Translations under genes and position numbers: made by a program | The notes under the pieces: generated by a model | Databases searched by the model: none | Seen by the model: the letters and a program-made list of their open reading frames with translations, nothing else | What the model was told of the DNA's origin: nothing | Assembly (NCBI GenBank): GCA_007922305.1 | Contig: ML677386.1 | Coordinates: forward strand, 13,745,830 to 13,809,829 | Origin: Dermatemys mawii | Lineage: Eukaryota; Chordata; Testudines; Dermatemydidae | Reading direction: 5' to 3' | DNA: 64,000 nt | Shown: positions 12,701-25,843 of the stretch, in pieces | Layout: every line of letters starts with the position of its first letter | Numbering within the stretch: position 1 is the first letter of the stretch

Positions 12701-13945
12701 TGATGCCTCATGGGAGGCTATTTCAGAGTGATTCTGCTTACATACTCTCTGGATTTCTGTTTATCTTCTCTTGTTCTTTATAAGTAGAGGAAAATATGTG
12801 CACACTGGAGTTTTTGTTTTTAGTAGTTTTCCTTATGCCTTATCTCATGCCCTAACTCTCAGCTTGCATCGTTACGATTAGACTTTTTAAGATGATTTTG
12901 ATGGCACAAATAGGACTATATATTTCATATATATTAATGTATCTTTATCCGTTTTTGTCCTCATTGTTTTGGAGTAGCACAGCATCTTAAGCATCTTAGT
13001 TTAGTGTGAATGTAGTAGCTCTTTAAAACTGTATAATGAAGTGTATCAGAATGTGGCAAGGTTTCAGATGCTGGAACTGTATAGAGATGTGGAGCCATTT
13101 TACTGACTTACCTTGGAAGCCAGTCCAGATGAGTCATCTTAGTTCCTAGTCAGCACTATAAATGGGCCTGAATGTCTCTGTGAGGCAGAGGGAACTAAGG
13201 CCAGGGACAGAGTTGTCCTGCAGAGAAAATACTACAAGAGTAGGGTGACATTCATGCTGAGGTTTTAGTCAACAATAAAAGAAAATGACATGAAACAGGT
13301 AAATACGGGAAGTAACCTTTGTATGTGTTGGGATCAGAGTGGAAATGCTACCTGCTTACAAAGACTTATCTTTTGTTCAGTCTACTAACTTTTCTGGATT
13401 TTTGTTTGTTTTTTCCGATATAGACACTTGAATGGGTGATATAGAGACCTGGTGTATGTTTGCTTATAAAATGGATAGTTTTAACTTACATAACGTCATG
13501 TACTACCCATAAATAAAAAATGTGCTGCACAGAAATTAAAGCAAAATACAAGAATCACACCATTCCACAACAAAATGCATCGAACAGATTAAAAAAATCA
13601 ATTAGAGAATCTAATACGTCTTTTATGGGCCAACAAGTTTAAAAGCAACTGCAAATAGGATTGTTCCTAGTTCATGTTTATGTTTTTGAATGTTCAGGTT
13701 GAAGTTTTGCCTATAGGAAAAAAATAGTGGAGGTTTTGGGTTTTTTGGAAATCATTTAACCCCAATGACCTGTAAGATGACCCAAGCTGTAACCAACACA
13801 TATAGTACATTGTTTAGGTTTCTGTGTCATAGCTCTATTACCCTGATGATGAAGCCACAATACATGGTGCAAAGTCTGCTGGCACATGCCCTGATTCTAT
13901 ATCTATTCTTAACTAGTACTGAGGGTGGCAGCAGGGGAGGCCAAC
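9786..13945. other. Unassigned sequence
   Basis: AT-rich intergenic or intronic DNA. A fragment near 10,435-10,470 (ATTTTCAAAGGTATTTAGGC) resembles an old amniote repeat unit. No exon or RNA gene is supported. Short ORFs here lack motifs. Confidence 0.4.
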
Positions 13946-13948
13946 TTA

Positions 13949-14645
13949 GGGCTTGGTTATACTTACAGCTTTATAGCCGTTTTGGTTATACCTGCCCTCA
14001 TATACAGCTATAGGGATAGTGCTATAGAGTGTCCACACTGAGACCCGCCAGCAATACAGTGTGGCCACATTTGTGGCACTTGCAGCGGCACGGGGTGTGG
14101 TGCATTATGGGCTGCTATCCCAGCATTCAGCTGGGTGCAATGTGCTTTTCAAACAAGGTGGGTGAGGGAGAATGTGTTGTGTGTTTGCAGAAGGAGAGAG
14201 CTAGTGGAGTTTTGGCATGCTGAGAGTGTGTCAGCAAATTCCCTTTGAAATACAGAGTCTGCTAGTCTTCTGTTTCACACAGGCTCACTCGGTAAACATT
14301 TGCACTGCTTATTTGCCGAGTTAAGAGAGAAGCTCTAAAAATGTACATCCGCATTCCTCCAGCCAAGTTCAAAACAAAGGGAAGAGATGTCAATTGCCTT
14401 AAATGGCTTAGGGGTGTCTCCAGAGTTCACTCAAAGCGATGTATTGTTAATACCCATTCACACTGGAGATAATATGGAGCACTTAATACGCTATAGCTGT
14501 TAATCCTCTGGGAAGGGAGGATTACCTGGACCGATATAACTGCGGACTTATAGCGCTCTACGTGCCTCGCCAGTGTGGACAGGTAGTGAGTTATGGCGCT
14601 GCTGGTAGCTTTATAGCGCTATCAAGTGTCAGTGTAATCAAGCCC
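13949..14645. mobile_element. Non-autonomous PIF/Harbinger element, TTA TSD
   Basis: This 697-bp element lies between TTA at 13,946-13,948 and TTA at 14,646-14,648, the 3-bp duplication typical of PIF/Harbinger. It starts GGGCTTGGTTATACTT and ends GTGTAATCAAGCCC, an imperfect terminal inverted repeat. About 170 bp at its left end (through CATTATGGGCTGCTATCCC) align with the left end of the coding element at 59,518, and its right end (from about 14,500) aligns with that element's right end, including the CCAGTGTGGACAGGTAGT block. It lacks transposase and Myb-like sequence. The middle (about 14,150-14,480) is not shared. It is therefore probably mobilised in trans by a Harbinger of this family. 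Confidence 0.85.
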
Positions 14646-14648
14646 TTA

Positions 14649-17522
14649 GTCAAATACGTGATGTGGCCTATGCCTGTTATAGTTCCTGACTCCTGCTGGG
14701 AGCTATAGTAATGACATGTGCTGCCTTTCAGTACTATTCTCTTTCTTCAACCTATTTTAAAGATACCATTCTTCTAGCAGAGATCAGTTTAACAATCACT
14801 GAGAAAGTAAATCCTATTCTCCAAAGCTCTCTCAGCCCTTGGGACCTCTTTAACACTTGGGGCTTCTGGCAGTGGAACCTCAGAGAACACACGGGAGGCA
14901 AAGAACACAGCTCTGTGGGGGGGTTCCCTTTGAGATCATAATCAGAGAGGAATGAGGATAAGAAAGGATGGAGGAAGAACTGAAGAACCTGCTGCTAGGC
15001 AGATCATCTGATGCTCCTTTGTCTGCTTCCACTACGTGCCTTCCTACATGAAGTGCTGGGCTTGGTAAAGCTACAGTATCTATTCCAGCCAATGCAAGCT
15101 ATTGCAGTTATCTTCTCTTAAGAAGTTTGTGCCACTGAAGCTGGGTGCTAGAAAGAAGATTTATTCATGAATTTCTAAATTTATGGGTGGGCAGAATGTC
15201 TCAGAATTCCAGGAAAAGATGTAAAGTCTATAATGGAAGGAACAGGTATTTTAGAAGAGGAGGTCAGTGGGTGGTAATTATCAGGAGATTGCTTTTGAGA
15301 TTTGGAGGATTTAAGCTTATACAACTTTCAGCATCTAATATAAGCTGGTTGATGACATTTTCCCAGTTTGGAACTTTGCCACTTCTTACATTTTGTTTCT
15401 CAGCCTATGCCAAGTAAGCAGCACAAGGACATAAAGTGTTCAGCACACAGTAGTTGCTGTGAATAATGACTCTTTCTAAATGTGTCCTTTTGTTTGAGGC
15501 AGGTAGAACTAGTGCCAGGTATGAGGTAATTATAACCCAAAAGGAAACTGTGCTGCAATGAATTCCTGTGGTGTTCAGGGAATGCTGAGAGGCTGAAAGC
15601 AGACTCCTTTATATTAGTGCTGCATTGCAGAAATGCTGCAAAAGGAAGGATTTCCATGGGACAGATGTGGAATGGCAAAAATACTATCCTTGTCTCTGTT
15701 GTGCAGTGTAGAAACTACAATCCAGTCTATACACAGTGTTACTGTTAACATCATTAAGAGTTCTCTACTCAGCATCTCTGATTATAAGTCTACTTATATT
15801 TAGGTGCCTAACTTGCATTGGCCTAAAGCTTCAGTTCATCAGCAAGCTAGACTGTACAACAAGTCTGTTAGTTTTGATGTGATATTGACATGAATATTAT
15901 TTTATACTTTTATTTCCTGGTAAAAGACTGCTGAAGCTAATTTGTACTATTGTTTTTACATTAAGCAATACGAAGAATCAAAAATAAGAAAACATCTATG
16001 AACATGAATAAAACAAATCAGTTTAATTGGGCAATTACAATTTGTTTGGAAAATGACTAAAAGGAGTTATGAATAATGGCATCCTTGAAGAGCTATCATT
16101 ACTATTTAAAATAGTCAGAGGATCCAGAGAGCCTGTCAAATGTTTTATCAAACAAGTTAATTTGCTCTGTCATTTTAATAACACTTTCTCTAGGCCTGCA
16201 TGATCAATACATGCTTTCAGTAATGCAGAAACTTCCTTCTCTCACCAAAGATGTTTTTTATGTTTCTTTTACATTCAGAACTATTATAATTCAGCCTCTG
16301 TGTTATCAAAAGACTGATGATAAACTGAAAACGACTGGAATTTTGTCGACTGGAATGGCTGGAACATTCAACATATCGTTCATTTTCTCCAAAGCATAAA
16401 ATTCCTGCTGAGGATTTACATTACTTTTCTGATTAGCAGTCCCTGTCTGAGTGATACTCTCTAGTAGCACTTCAGGGCAATCAATAAAGGACTTTAAGCC
16501 AAATGTTACATTGGAAGATATTTTAATGTTATTACTGCTAATCAGAAATCAGTATTCTCAGCCTATGTTTCTTAAAGGCTTTTCCATTGAGAAAAAGTTG
16601 TTCAGGTCCTCCTACATCCTTCATGCTACACTTCCATAATATAATTTGCTTTTAAATTGTATTTATGATATTAATTATTATTTATTAGGATGCTAAATTA
16701 TAATTACATCTTGTCAACTACTAATATATGGTTGACTATCTTCCATGGAAAAAGAATGGAAAATAGACTAAAGTATTCAATTTAAGAGCCACATAAATAT
16801 ATTCACAGCATAAATCTAAATACATAAATAAATAGATGAAATTAGCATAGAATCCCTAATTCAAAAAGCTTCCTGAAAACCTCGTGTTTCATATCTTTAA
16901 AGATCTAGATATAAAAATTGCACACACCAAATCTATGTTAAAAGATCATTAGTAAGGTTGAAAATCAAGCATTCAAAAGCTAAATAATATTAGACGAAGC
17001 TTAATAATGTAATTTTCATACAGAATTTTTGTTTTGTTTTGGGGGGGATGTACATGCATGCATGCCTGTGTCATTTCCTAGAATTTTGAAAAAGCAGACT
17101 GAAAAATCAGAAAGTCAATCATGTAGCATCATATTGACACTCTGATGGTTCATCAGTAGGACTGGAACCTTTAGATTCATCACACGACCTCTAATGCTTG
17201 AACTAATGGAATAAATAATATAGTAGTCAATTGTCACTTTCTATGTGGTCCAGCATTAGAGAAGAGTGTGACACTTTTCCAGAAGGTTTCACAGGTGGAT
17301 GGATTTCCACGAGGATGACAAAAGCACATCCCTGACACAGAAATTTGGCACATCCCTGCTAATTTCATGTCCCTGCTTGAGATGCACTAAAGGTTCTCAA
17401 AGAAAAGGTTTTTTAACAAGGTTTTAAACATGCAAAACAATGTATGTTTCCATAGCCTCATTCCCAGAAATTTCCAGTCAATTCATAAATAAAATAAAGC
17501 AATCAGACTGAGCAGACACATG
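14649..17522. other. Unassigned AT-rich sequence
   Basis: No clear repeat or gene. The stretch 15,900-16,900 is AT-rich and looks single-copy, with homeodomain-like ATTAGCA and TAATTA words, but such words are frequent by chance. Short ORFs at 16,211-16,639 carry no motifs. Confidence 0.4.
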
Positions 17523-17530
17523 GCATAGAA

Positions 17531-17635
17531 CAGTGGTTCTCAAACTTTTTTTTACATGGACCTCTTGAACATTGCTGAGGGTCTTGGAGGACCATTTAAT
17601 GATCTTTCCAAATGACCACAGTTTGAGAATTTCTG
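17531..17635. mobile_element. 105-bp hAT-type MITE with 8-bp TSD
   Basis: It starts CAGTGGTTCTCAAACT and ends AGTTTGAGAATTTCTG, imperfect inverted termini of hAT type. It is flanked by GCATAGAA at 17,523-17,530 and again at 17,636-17,643, a perfect 8-bp duplication as hAT transposases make. There is no coding capacity. Confidence 0.9.
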
Positions 17636-17643
17636 GCATAGAA

Positions 17644-20065
17644 AATTTCAGACCAATTGGTTAAAGTTTGGCAAAGTTGTTAGCAACTGAAAAGAGGTAA
17701 GCAAGCTTAATAATGGGCACACTGCCAGCCCTGCCCTAATATAAAGCAGAATCCTAAGAAATACTGAGTATCTGTAGCTCTTGTTTATTTTAGTGGGAGT
17801 TATGGGTGCTCAGCTTCTCTTAAGATTGGATACATCGTTTTGCAGAAACGTAATACACCATCCCTAGTAATTTTCATTTCCTTATGAATGGCACTCCTTT
17901 TGTTTAAACATAAACTGTCTAATGGAACTTTGGCTCAAACCGAACAGTGTTTTCTGCAGAACAATTGGGAAGAATCATAGTCATAGTAAAAAAAAGGATG
18001 TAATGTTAGGAGGTTGAATTCACATCATTTTATTTTCAGAATCTTTGCTAGCAGTATGTACAGTATTTTAGTGTAATAATTTCTTCTGGATCACCGACCT
18101 TTAGAGTTGTTTTTAAACAAAGTACACTCCAAGATGTTATATGGTTGTTCAAGAAACAGGTGACAGTTATGCAGTAATGTGATATGGTGCTAGTGGAGAG
18201 CTTCTTCCTGAAAAAAGCAAATAGAGTACAAATCAAAAGGTTCTGCTGATATGAAAAATGTACTGCATGACAGCAGAGCTGAAGGAGAAGTTCACCAGAC
18301 TCAACCAATGTCTCAGAGCCAGGATAAACTTCCTGTTTTCTATAATGCTAAGGACTAGAATAAGTGGCAAATTCTGTCTATTGCTTCTTTCATATGCATG
18401 GTTTTGGCTGTATTAATGCATGTTGAACATTTGTTTCATCTGGAATTTATTGTCCCAAGTTTATTCAGGAGGGGTGAAGCCTGACTCCACTGAAGTCAAT
18501 GGCAACTCTTTTATTGAGTTAAACGGGGTCAGGATTTCACCGTAGATATTTGCACTTACAATTTCTAAGCCTCGTCCTTTGTTGTTTTGTACCTTATGTC
18601 ACCATTTGCACTTATGCGAAATGGTTGTACCAGTGCTACCCTTTTCATTCACTTTGCACTGGTATAAATGACTACACAAGATGCAAGGCAAGGGAGAATC
18701 AGACCCTGTATTCTTCTGGCTGTTTATATCCATGTTCACACCTGCATAAATTTTCTCTATTCCCAAACACTCAATCATTTCTTTGTTTTCTTGGGAAGGA
18801 GGAGGTATTTTATTTTAGTAATAAATATATTTATACCAGGGTTACCCCCTCAACCCAGGAATTACAGGTATTTACATTGTGTGCAGGGATTGTGTGAGCT
18901 CTGCACAGAGGTAGAATTTCACCCTAAGGAATACAAATCAAAGTGATGTCACTTTTAAGTTTTGATAAAGTTACATCAGCCAGTGTCAAGTAGGTGAGGT
19001 TGAAAATTATTGCAATCTGTTGGAGAATTTTAAAATTTTGGTATCAGACATGGAAAAAAATAACAAACAGAAAACAATAGTTGATATTTTTGTCAAGACC
19101 CTTCAGTGATTTTTCTCTGCTATTGTCCATAAAAGGAGTCCAATTTTGGCCATCCATAGATCAGATTCTTGTCCTTTGATAATTGTCCAAACAAAAGTTA
19201 AAGGGATCCTATCAACTTAAAAATCACATCTGTGTTGAATTATTTTTACTTACAATAATTACAAGTAATACTTAGATTACAGGAGAAATATGTTTCTCTA
19301 TTATTTCAGATAGTTTACTTTGTATATTTTCACTAAACTTTGGGTACCTCGGTGTCACTGTCTCCCTTGTTTAATTAGTCTGTTTCATCTATGATTTGAC
19401 TGAGTTTCTTTATACAGCAACAGAGGAAAAAGAAGGATGTTTTAAAATTTGGAATATGATTGTAAACCGCACAAACTGGCAGAGGGACTTAAGTATTGTA
19501 CCTGAAACTACATGGAATGCATTTGTTTTTAATGACCAGATTTCAAGTTGATGGTGTCCCTTTAAGCTTCTTAAAGTACTTTTTAAAGGACAGGTGTGTC
19601 TTGGCAATGTTCCCAGAATAAAAAAGTTGTCTAAGGCCATGCATGAAAGATTTCTGTCTTATAATGAGAGCTTCATTTGCCTCAGTAACTCATTGTTTTC
19701 TAAAAGGATTTTTGGGGATTCCTTGAGTTGGAAATAATATGGATTGTGCTGTAGAGGAATTGGAGAAAAAGGGCTCAGTATTTCAGACAGGAAAAGGACA
19801 AAACTGGTATTGAAAATGTTCTCCATAATTTATCTAAATTAATATTACAAATGAAGTACTAGATATATGTGGATGGGGTGAAAAAGTGTCAGACATCATG
19901 AATATTCTCTATATTCAGCCATCTTAATTTAACTGAATAATTTTTTGATACTTTTTAGATGACACAATATGTTTTCTCCTGCTGCTGAGTGTGACATCCC
20001 TGAGCTAAAAGAGACAAATTGCTAGCTCTGGTGCAGGCTAGCCATTCCCTCTCCTGCTGACCATG
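17644..20065. other. Unassigned sequence with old fold-back repeat fragments
   Basis: Bases 18,473-18,545 (CACTGAAGTCAATGGCAA... GGGGTCAGGATTTCACC) and 18,600-18,715 (CACTGGTATAAATGACTACA...) resemble fragments of old palindromic amniote repeats. The rest is AT-rich with no exon that I can support. ORFs at 18,550-18,946 overlap these repeats. Confidence 0.4.
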
Positions 20066-20746
20066 TGTCTTGCCAAATGTTCAAAGTTCATGGGATAGAA
20101 AGACAAATGAGCTCACAAATGAGGTAGAATTCTGGCTATTTATTGAGGTAGCAGGCAAATATAAAATAAAAGCAAGCCAATTCTACTAAGTAAAGATATG
20201 ATCTTACTTTCCTCCTTTCTGTTGTCCGGAGCTCCGTGTGTGTGTGGGGCGGGGGGGGGGGGGACACAACAGAGGGACCCCCAGGCCAATCACGCACAGC
20301 ACCTCACTGGTCTCAGGTTTATGCTGAAGCTCTCAAATCAAAATTAGGGGCTTATTTATACCCTTAGCCCACTTAGGCTACGTGGGAATTTGCAGTAAAC
20401 AAGCCCATCAATTATGCTCATCTGCAGTCAACAAGCTCATTAATTATACCTGTTTTGATTTTCAGGTACCCAACTCTCATCAATGTTTATAAATTCCTTT
20501 CTAGTTTCACATGAGACTTACAAGATGCAGCTGTCCACCCTAATTAACTAAAACTCCTCCTAAATTCCAAATCAGGCTATCTCAAGAAGCAGGTGCATAA
20601 ACAAGAGCATTTGCCAAGGCCAAAATAAGGTAAGCCAAAGTCCAACAAAATGGAAACTTAGGCTAAGATAGGCCAGAGGCCTACTTGACCAAAGGACTAA
20701 AATCTAAGCAGGAAAGGGGTAATTGTACACTGACTCCCTCGTGACA
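20066..20746 (-). mobile_element. LTR of ERV type, minus strand
   Basis: On the minus strand it starts TGTCACGAGGGAGTC at 20,746. A TATA box (GGGTATAAATAAG) lies near 20,350-20,362. AATAAA (CTCAATAAATAGCC) lies near 20,135-20,148, and the block ends GGCAAGACA at 20,066. The promoter-then-polyadenylation order and TG...CA ends fit a solo LTR. A possible 4-bp ATGT duplication flanks it but is off by one base on the low side, and the 3' edge could instead be near 19,990 (TGTGACATCC on plus), so the lower boundary is uncertain. No internal retroviral genes are visible next to it. Confidence 0.6.
20235..20263. repeat. GT/poly-G low-complexity tract
   Basis: A short (GT)n run passes into a run of more than 12 G residues inside the transcribed part of the LTR. 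It is prone to length error in sequencing. Confidence 0.85.
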
Positions 20747-22790
20747 ATGTCTTCCGGTGTGTTTCTGCTACACCATGGAGGAAGAGAGGAAGAAAAGAAT
20801 ACATCTTTTCACTTAAATTGTCATCTCTTTGCTTCATGGGATTGACGCTGTTCAGTGATCTGGTACCCTGACCCTGCCCTCATTAAAAGAGAAAGGGGCA
20901 TTCCTTTCACAGGCCTCACAACCCTCTTCCAATGCCTAAAACCATGAGGTTGTCCTTTCCCTCTTCAGTATAAAAAAAAAGAAAGAAAGGTGTGGTGTTA
21001 ACTACCAGATTAAAATAACAGTGAAGACACAGTAACTCAGCTTTTTAACTCTGGGTAGCAACTTAAATTAAATCCCAGTCCTCCCTGTAGACTTTAACTC
21101 CAGTTGCTAATCAAAGTCATCAGTGATATTGTAACCTGAATCAGTTAATCCAAGAACATACCCCTTCTTTCTCCCGCCCCCCATGAAGACATTCTCAAGG
21201 ACAGCTAAAGGTACATGGAGGAATGAAGTGCTTACTATAGCTCTCAGGAGTCATGTTTGTCCAGCGGGAAGGCACAAGTCTTCTGCTTACTTTAAACACA
21301 TGATATTTTGTAAACAGTTTGAGAAGAACCATGGCTTCCTTGACAAGAGGACATCAAATAAAGAGGTGAAGAGCACTCAGCTCAGACTGTTCATGCTTCT
21401 GGAAATAACTACAGGGAATGCTTGAGATTTGATACAATGACCTCTGAGCTACCATTACATCAACTTATCTTCTCATGTAACATTCCTGCTGAATATATAT
21501 TCAAATCACCTTTTTATATATATTTAGACATATTTTCATTTAGAAGCCAAGGTCAAAGAAATAAGGCAAAATTTTCTCAGCTGCAGCTGTCTCATAGACA
21601 TGCATAAGCACCACCTCATATAAGCATTGAAGCAAAGCAAGCACCATGTATTTCAGAGTTGTTATTTTAGAATTTAATTGTGTTCAGTTTGGGGATGGGG
21701 GGTGTACTTCAGAGCATCAGTGAGCATAGGAACTCACTTGTGCCATTGCAACATTAAAAAGCATACATTTACAATGAACAGACCAACACGCCGTAGTAAT
21801 CAAGCTCCATTATTGACAGTTTGTCAAGGTCTGCAATTATTTTAACACTTAGTCCCTTATAATGTCTCGAGAAGAACTTCTGATCACAAGTTAACCTAAG
21901 AACATTGCACTTTTTGACAATCTGGTACTTGTTTAGGTTCCTAAATGGAAACTGAGCTGTTCTGAAAATCTGTTTTGAAAATCTAGTGCCAGTTCTGTGT
22001 GCTGAACACTTCAAAATCTAACAGCACAGCAGTAACTCAAATTAATTTAATTTTGATCCATAATAAACATGGTATTAACTTTATTTCTGCAGCATCCTAA
22101 GGGTTGGAAAGGATATCCACCCTGTGTTTTGTGGGAAAGGATATGTGCACTATTGGAAGTGCTATGTTACTGTCTGGTAGTGGGAGCAGCATTGTTCAGA
22201 TTCAAGTGATATTACTATTCTGGGATTCAAATATCCAAAATTAAAACTCCTTTCTCTCTGAATATCATTCCAATCTCAAAAAGGAAGGACTATTCATCCA
22301 CTACTACAATACACAGAAAAACAATAATAACCATAATAATAATAAATCAGTGAAAAAGTGATTCACTTTGTTTCCACATGCTGATAATGTACAGTAGCTG
22401 TTCAATACAATCTGTTCAACATGACTTCCTAGATAACTTGCCAATGTGTTTAAGCTTTTGTAAAATATACTACTATTTTCTTCCTTGCCTCAATTGGTTT
22501 CTTCAAATACATATATTATTTCCATAATAAATATCTTATTTTTCATCCTCGCTTGAGGAAGAGAGTTGGTTGTTCTCCAAGCCCACTTCACTTGACAGTA
22601 AATTGAAACTGAAAGTGCACTTATCATTCATATACTGAACATTGGTATTGCAGCTACTATACAACTTTTGAGGAGATTTTCAAGCTTTTTCTTTACTACG
22701 GTATGTTTTCCTCAAGTTCTTGTTGACAGGTAAATTCTCTCCCAGCCTCTTCTGTAGCCTCATAGGTTCTGTTATGTACTCTTATGGCTC
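20747..22790. other. Unassigned sequence
   Basis: No bounded repeat or gene. Purine-rich runs occur near 20,960-20,990. Two adjoining plus frames (21,183-21,425 and 21,422-21,607) have no domain and look like chance ORFs. Confidence 0.4.
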
Positions 22791-22794
22791 TCAT

Positions 22795-22980
22795 GATCAT
22801 AGTATCTCACAATCGTTGATGGGGTTTTATGAGGGAGGGGATTATTGGGCCCATTTTACTGACTAGGAACTGAAACACAGGTAAATTAAGCACTGGTCAC
22901 ACAGGAAGAGTATGGCTGAGATAGGAATTCAAATCAAGTCTCCTGCATCCTAGCCTAATGCCTTATCCACTAAACCATCC
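22795..22980 (-). repeat. MIR-like SINE, minus strand
   Basis: Read on the minus strand it has the MIR order: a tRNA-like head (GTTTAGTGGATAAGGCATTA, then a B-box-like GATTTGAATTCC), the core, then TGTGACC...TTTACCTGTGTTTCAGTT and AGTAAAATGGG. Old CORE-SINEs of this kind are shared by amniotes. Divergence is high, as expected for an ancient copy. Confidence 0.7.
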
Positions 22981-23689
22981 TTCTTCCCTCTGCAGAAAGA
23001 GAGGCTAAATTTTGCGGATTCCAGTCAAATAATCTGCATACCCCTTTTATTCCTCAGTACCCAGGAGGTTTGGCTGAAGAAAGGAATCAGACCAGGTAGA
23101 GTGAGAGGTTTGGATATGGAGGCTCTGTGACTATAGAGATCCTCCATCTATTCTTCTTCACAAAGGAGGAACACCCGAGCTACAAGGGCTATGATATCCT
23201 GAGGCTGCCATGGAGATTTTCTTACTCCTTAGTCCCCACATACATCACAAGTGCACAACCTGGGAAATATGGAGATGGCATAGTGGTTCAGAAATGTCAT
23301 CAGATCCACACACAACAGTGCTCATTGGAGCTGCCTGAGAACATTGTTTTTGTTCTGTTGGGACATTTTCTATTAAGCCCATAAGGACAAAGATGTAACA
23401 GCTTGATAAAGATGATTTGTTCACTGATCTGAAGGAAAGATAACCTGTCCATTGGATAGGATCTATCCTAGAAGTCTATATTCTAGACATGTATGGAAGA
23501 GAACTGACCTGATATGGAAGGATAGGAATATGTGGGATATTTTCAGTAATGTTCCCAGAGTACTTTAAAGTTATTTAAAGAGTAATTAACTGAATAACCT
23601 TTCAATCTGCTTATTTGTAACTGAAGGCCAGAAAACTCATTTGTTAATGTGTCTTTACGCTAGAAAGTGGAAGTGAAGGCTAGGACTAT
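22981..23689. other. Unassigned sequence between MIR and CR1
   Basis: No feature is supported. An 85-codon frame at 23,127-23,384 has no recognisable motif. Confidence 0.4.
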
Positions 23690-23955
23690 AACAGGGTTTA
23701 AAAGAGACCTGGATAAATTCATGGAGGTGACGTCCATTAATGGCTATTAGCCAGGGTGGGTAAGGAATGGTGTCCCTAGCCTCTGTTTGTCAGAGAGGGG
23801 TGATGGATGGCAGGAGAGAGATCACTTGATCATTACCTGTTAGGTTCACTCACTCCAGGGCAACTGGCATTGGCCACTGTCGGTAGACAGGATATTGGGC
23901 TAGATGGACCTTTAATCTGACCCAGTACGACCTTTCTTATGTTCTTATATTCTTA
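23690..23955 (+). mobile_element. CR1 LINE 3' end, plus strand
   Basis: This is a 5'-truncated CR1 3' end. It runs from ACTATAACAGGGTTTAAAAG through ATGGCTATTAGCCAGG and GGGCTAGATGGACCTTT to the TTCTTATGTTCTTA tail. It belongs to a different subfamily from the CR1 copies at 40.7 and 50.8 kb, whose tails are ATTCTATGA-like. Only non-coding 3' sequence remains. Confidence 0.8.
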
Positions 23956-25717
23956 AGTCTCTGTTTATTGAAGCATCTTTCTGATTGAACAATTCAATGT
24001 CAATGGCAGTGGAAGCTGGAATTCCATATGATAAGCCCAAGCATTTTTTTTCCTATATTTTAACAGCCATTAGTGCACACCAATAAGACTTTTAAATATG
24101 TTGAAATGTCACTTTTTCCAACCAGAAATACAATTGCACTTGGCATGAATGATGATATTAGTATTCTCTGTGTGGCTGGCTCTTTATATGTACTTTTTGC
24201 ATTTACTGAAAGGCCATTACATAGATGTCCAGGCTGCCATGTTCAATTTTGCACATGATTGTTATGGAAATAGGGGAAAATATCAAATTTTCTCCTAGTG
24301 ATCATGGGGAGAATATGTAAATAAATGTAGGAAAATAAATTCATCTGGGAATAAGCCATTGCAAATGAATCTATGGCTTCTCTTTATTTTAACATAATCC
24401 TGCAAGGAAGATGTTCCTTCACAAACCAGTTATCAGTTTTTGTTCTCTTGTTTGCTTATTTTACCAAGCTGAAGAAACAGCTGACACATTTTGTGAATGA
24501 TAAACACATGGTAATTATTTCTTTTTGTAATTGTCTCCCTCAAATGGCTGGCAAATGGCTACTAATGGCAACCAGTCCTTCTTTAGCTCAGATTGTAGAG
24601 GGCAGTGGTTTTGGAGCTTCTTAGCCTCGAGTGGCACAAGACCAGGATTCATCATTGAATTTGGTCCGCTTGTAGGATCATTAGACCCGACCCAGGCAAG
24701 ATCACGGGGAGCACAACATGAATGGTGATCCATGCCCCCATTTTGGAGCTGAAGAACCAAGATTGTAGTCCTTGCTCTAAAAGCATAATTTTTTGTTGTT
24801 GATAGTCCATACATTCATTACAAGATTTAATGTAGCTCTCTTAAATTGCTCACATGTGAGATGATGATCTATACGAAAAATCTCAGAGCAGAAATATTGA
24901 AGTATACACATTATACACTCCTAGAAGAAATCCAAGTTAAACATTTTCTCTCCTTAAGTATTCACATGCATAATAACTCAACAACTCTTATCATATTTTT
25001 ATACATAAGTGCATTTGTGTGTGTGTATATGATTCCTTGCCAACACACAGACTGCAAAAATCTGCACTCAGAAGTCAGGAAATGAAGATATATGGTTGAA
25101 AGCTGCACCTTAGCTCTGCTTCTTTGTGTTCATCTTAAAATAGAATCTCTCTTTAGATTTTTGTAAATTATTTTTCAATAGATATAATATATAATACAAT
25201 ACAAACTAGAGTTTTGTTTATAATGTGAACTTTTTTTCTTCCTTCAAAATGTGAAGGTTTAGAAAGGTATATACATGAGAAAACAGAATTATAGTGGCAA
25301 TTATTTTATAACTTCAACTTTAGTGACTACTACTTAACTCCTGTAAACACAGTTGAACTCACTCGTAGTTAATTCAGATATAATGAAACACTTAAATTGC
25401 TTCACTCCATTTTAATATCCACAACTGACTGTTCATTAGCTCTTTCAGAAATAATGAACATCCACTTATAGCAAAATTTTCTGTAAAAGAAATGATATCA
25501 TTATAAGAGGCTCTACTTTTAAGTGTGAATGAAATGTGAGATATGTCTATAGGATATACTATTCCTAGTATATACCAATACTATTCCTAATATATACCAA
25601 TATGTTTAGGATATGCTATTCCTATGTATAGTGTGAAGATCCAATATATTTTAATTCCTGTAGTTTGAATTTGCTTTGATATAATTTTACCACTATACTT
25701 TAATTTCTAATACTTTA
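23956..25717. other. Unassigned AT-rich sequence; weak tRNA-like SINE trace
   Basis: Bases 24,575-24,790 begin with an A-box-like TAGCTCAGATTGTAG and may be a decayed tRNA-headed SINE, but the B box is weak. Elsewhere only short ORFs without motifs are seen. Confidence 0.35.
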
Positions 25718-25843
25718 GGCCCCAGTCCTGCAAACACGTACACACATGCTTAACCTTAATGAAACTAGTCTTCTTTACTTGATTTCAGCATACATGAGTA
25801 AAGTTAAGCATGTTCATTAATTAGTGCAAGATCATGACCTTAG
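25718..25843. repeat. Old palindromic amniote repeat
   Basis: Left arm CAGTCCTGCAAACACGTACA...GCTTAACCTTA is answered by AGTAAAGTTAAGCATG...AGTGCAAGATCATGACC in inverted order. This is the layout of a fold-back repeat common in amniote genomes, here strongly decayed. Confidence 0.45.
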
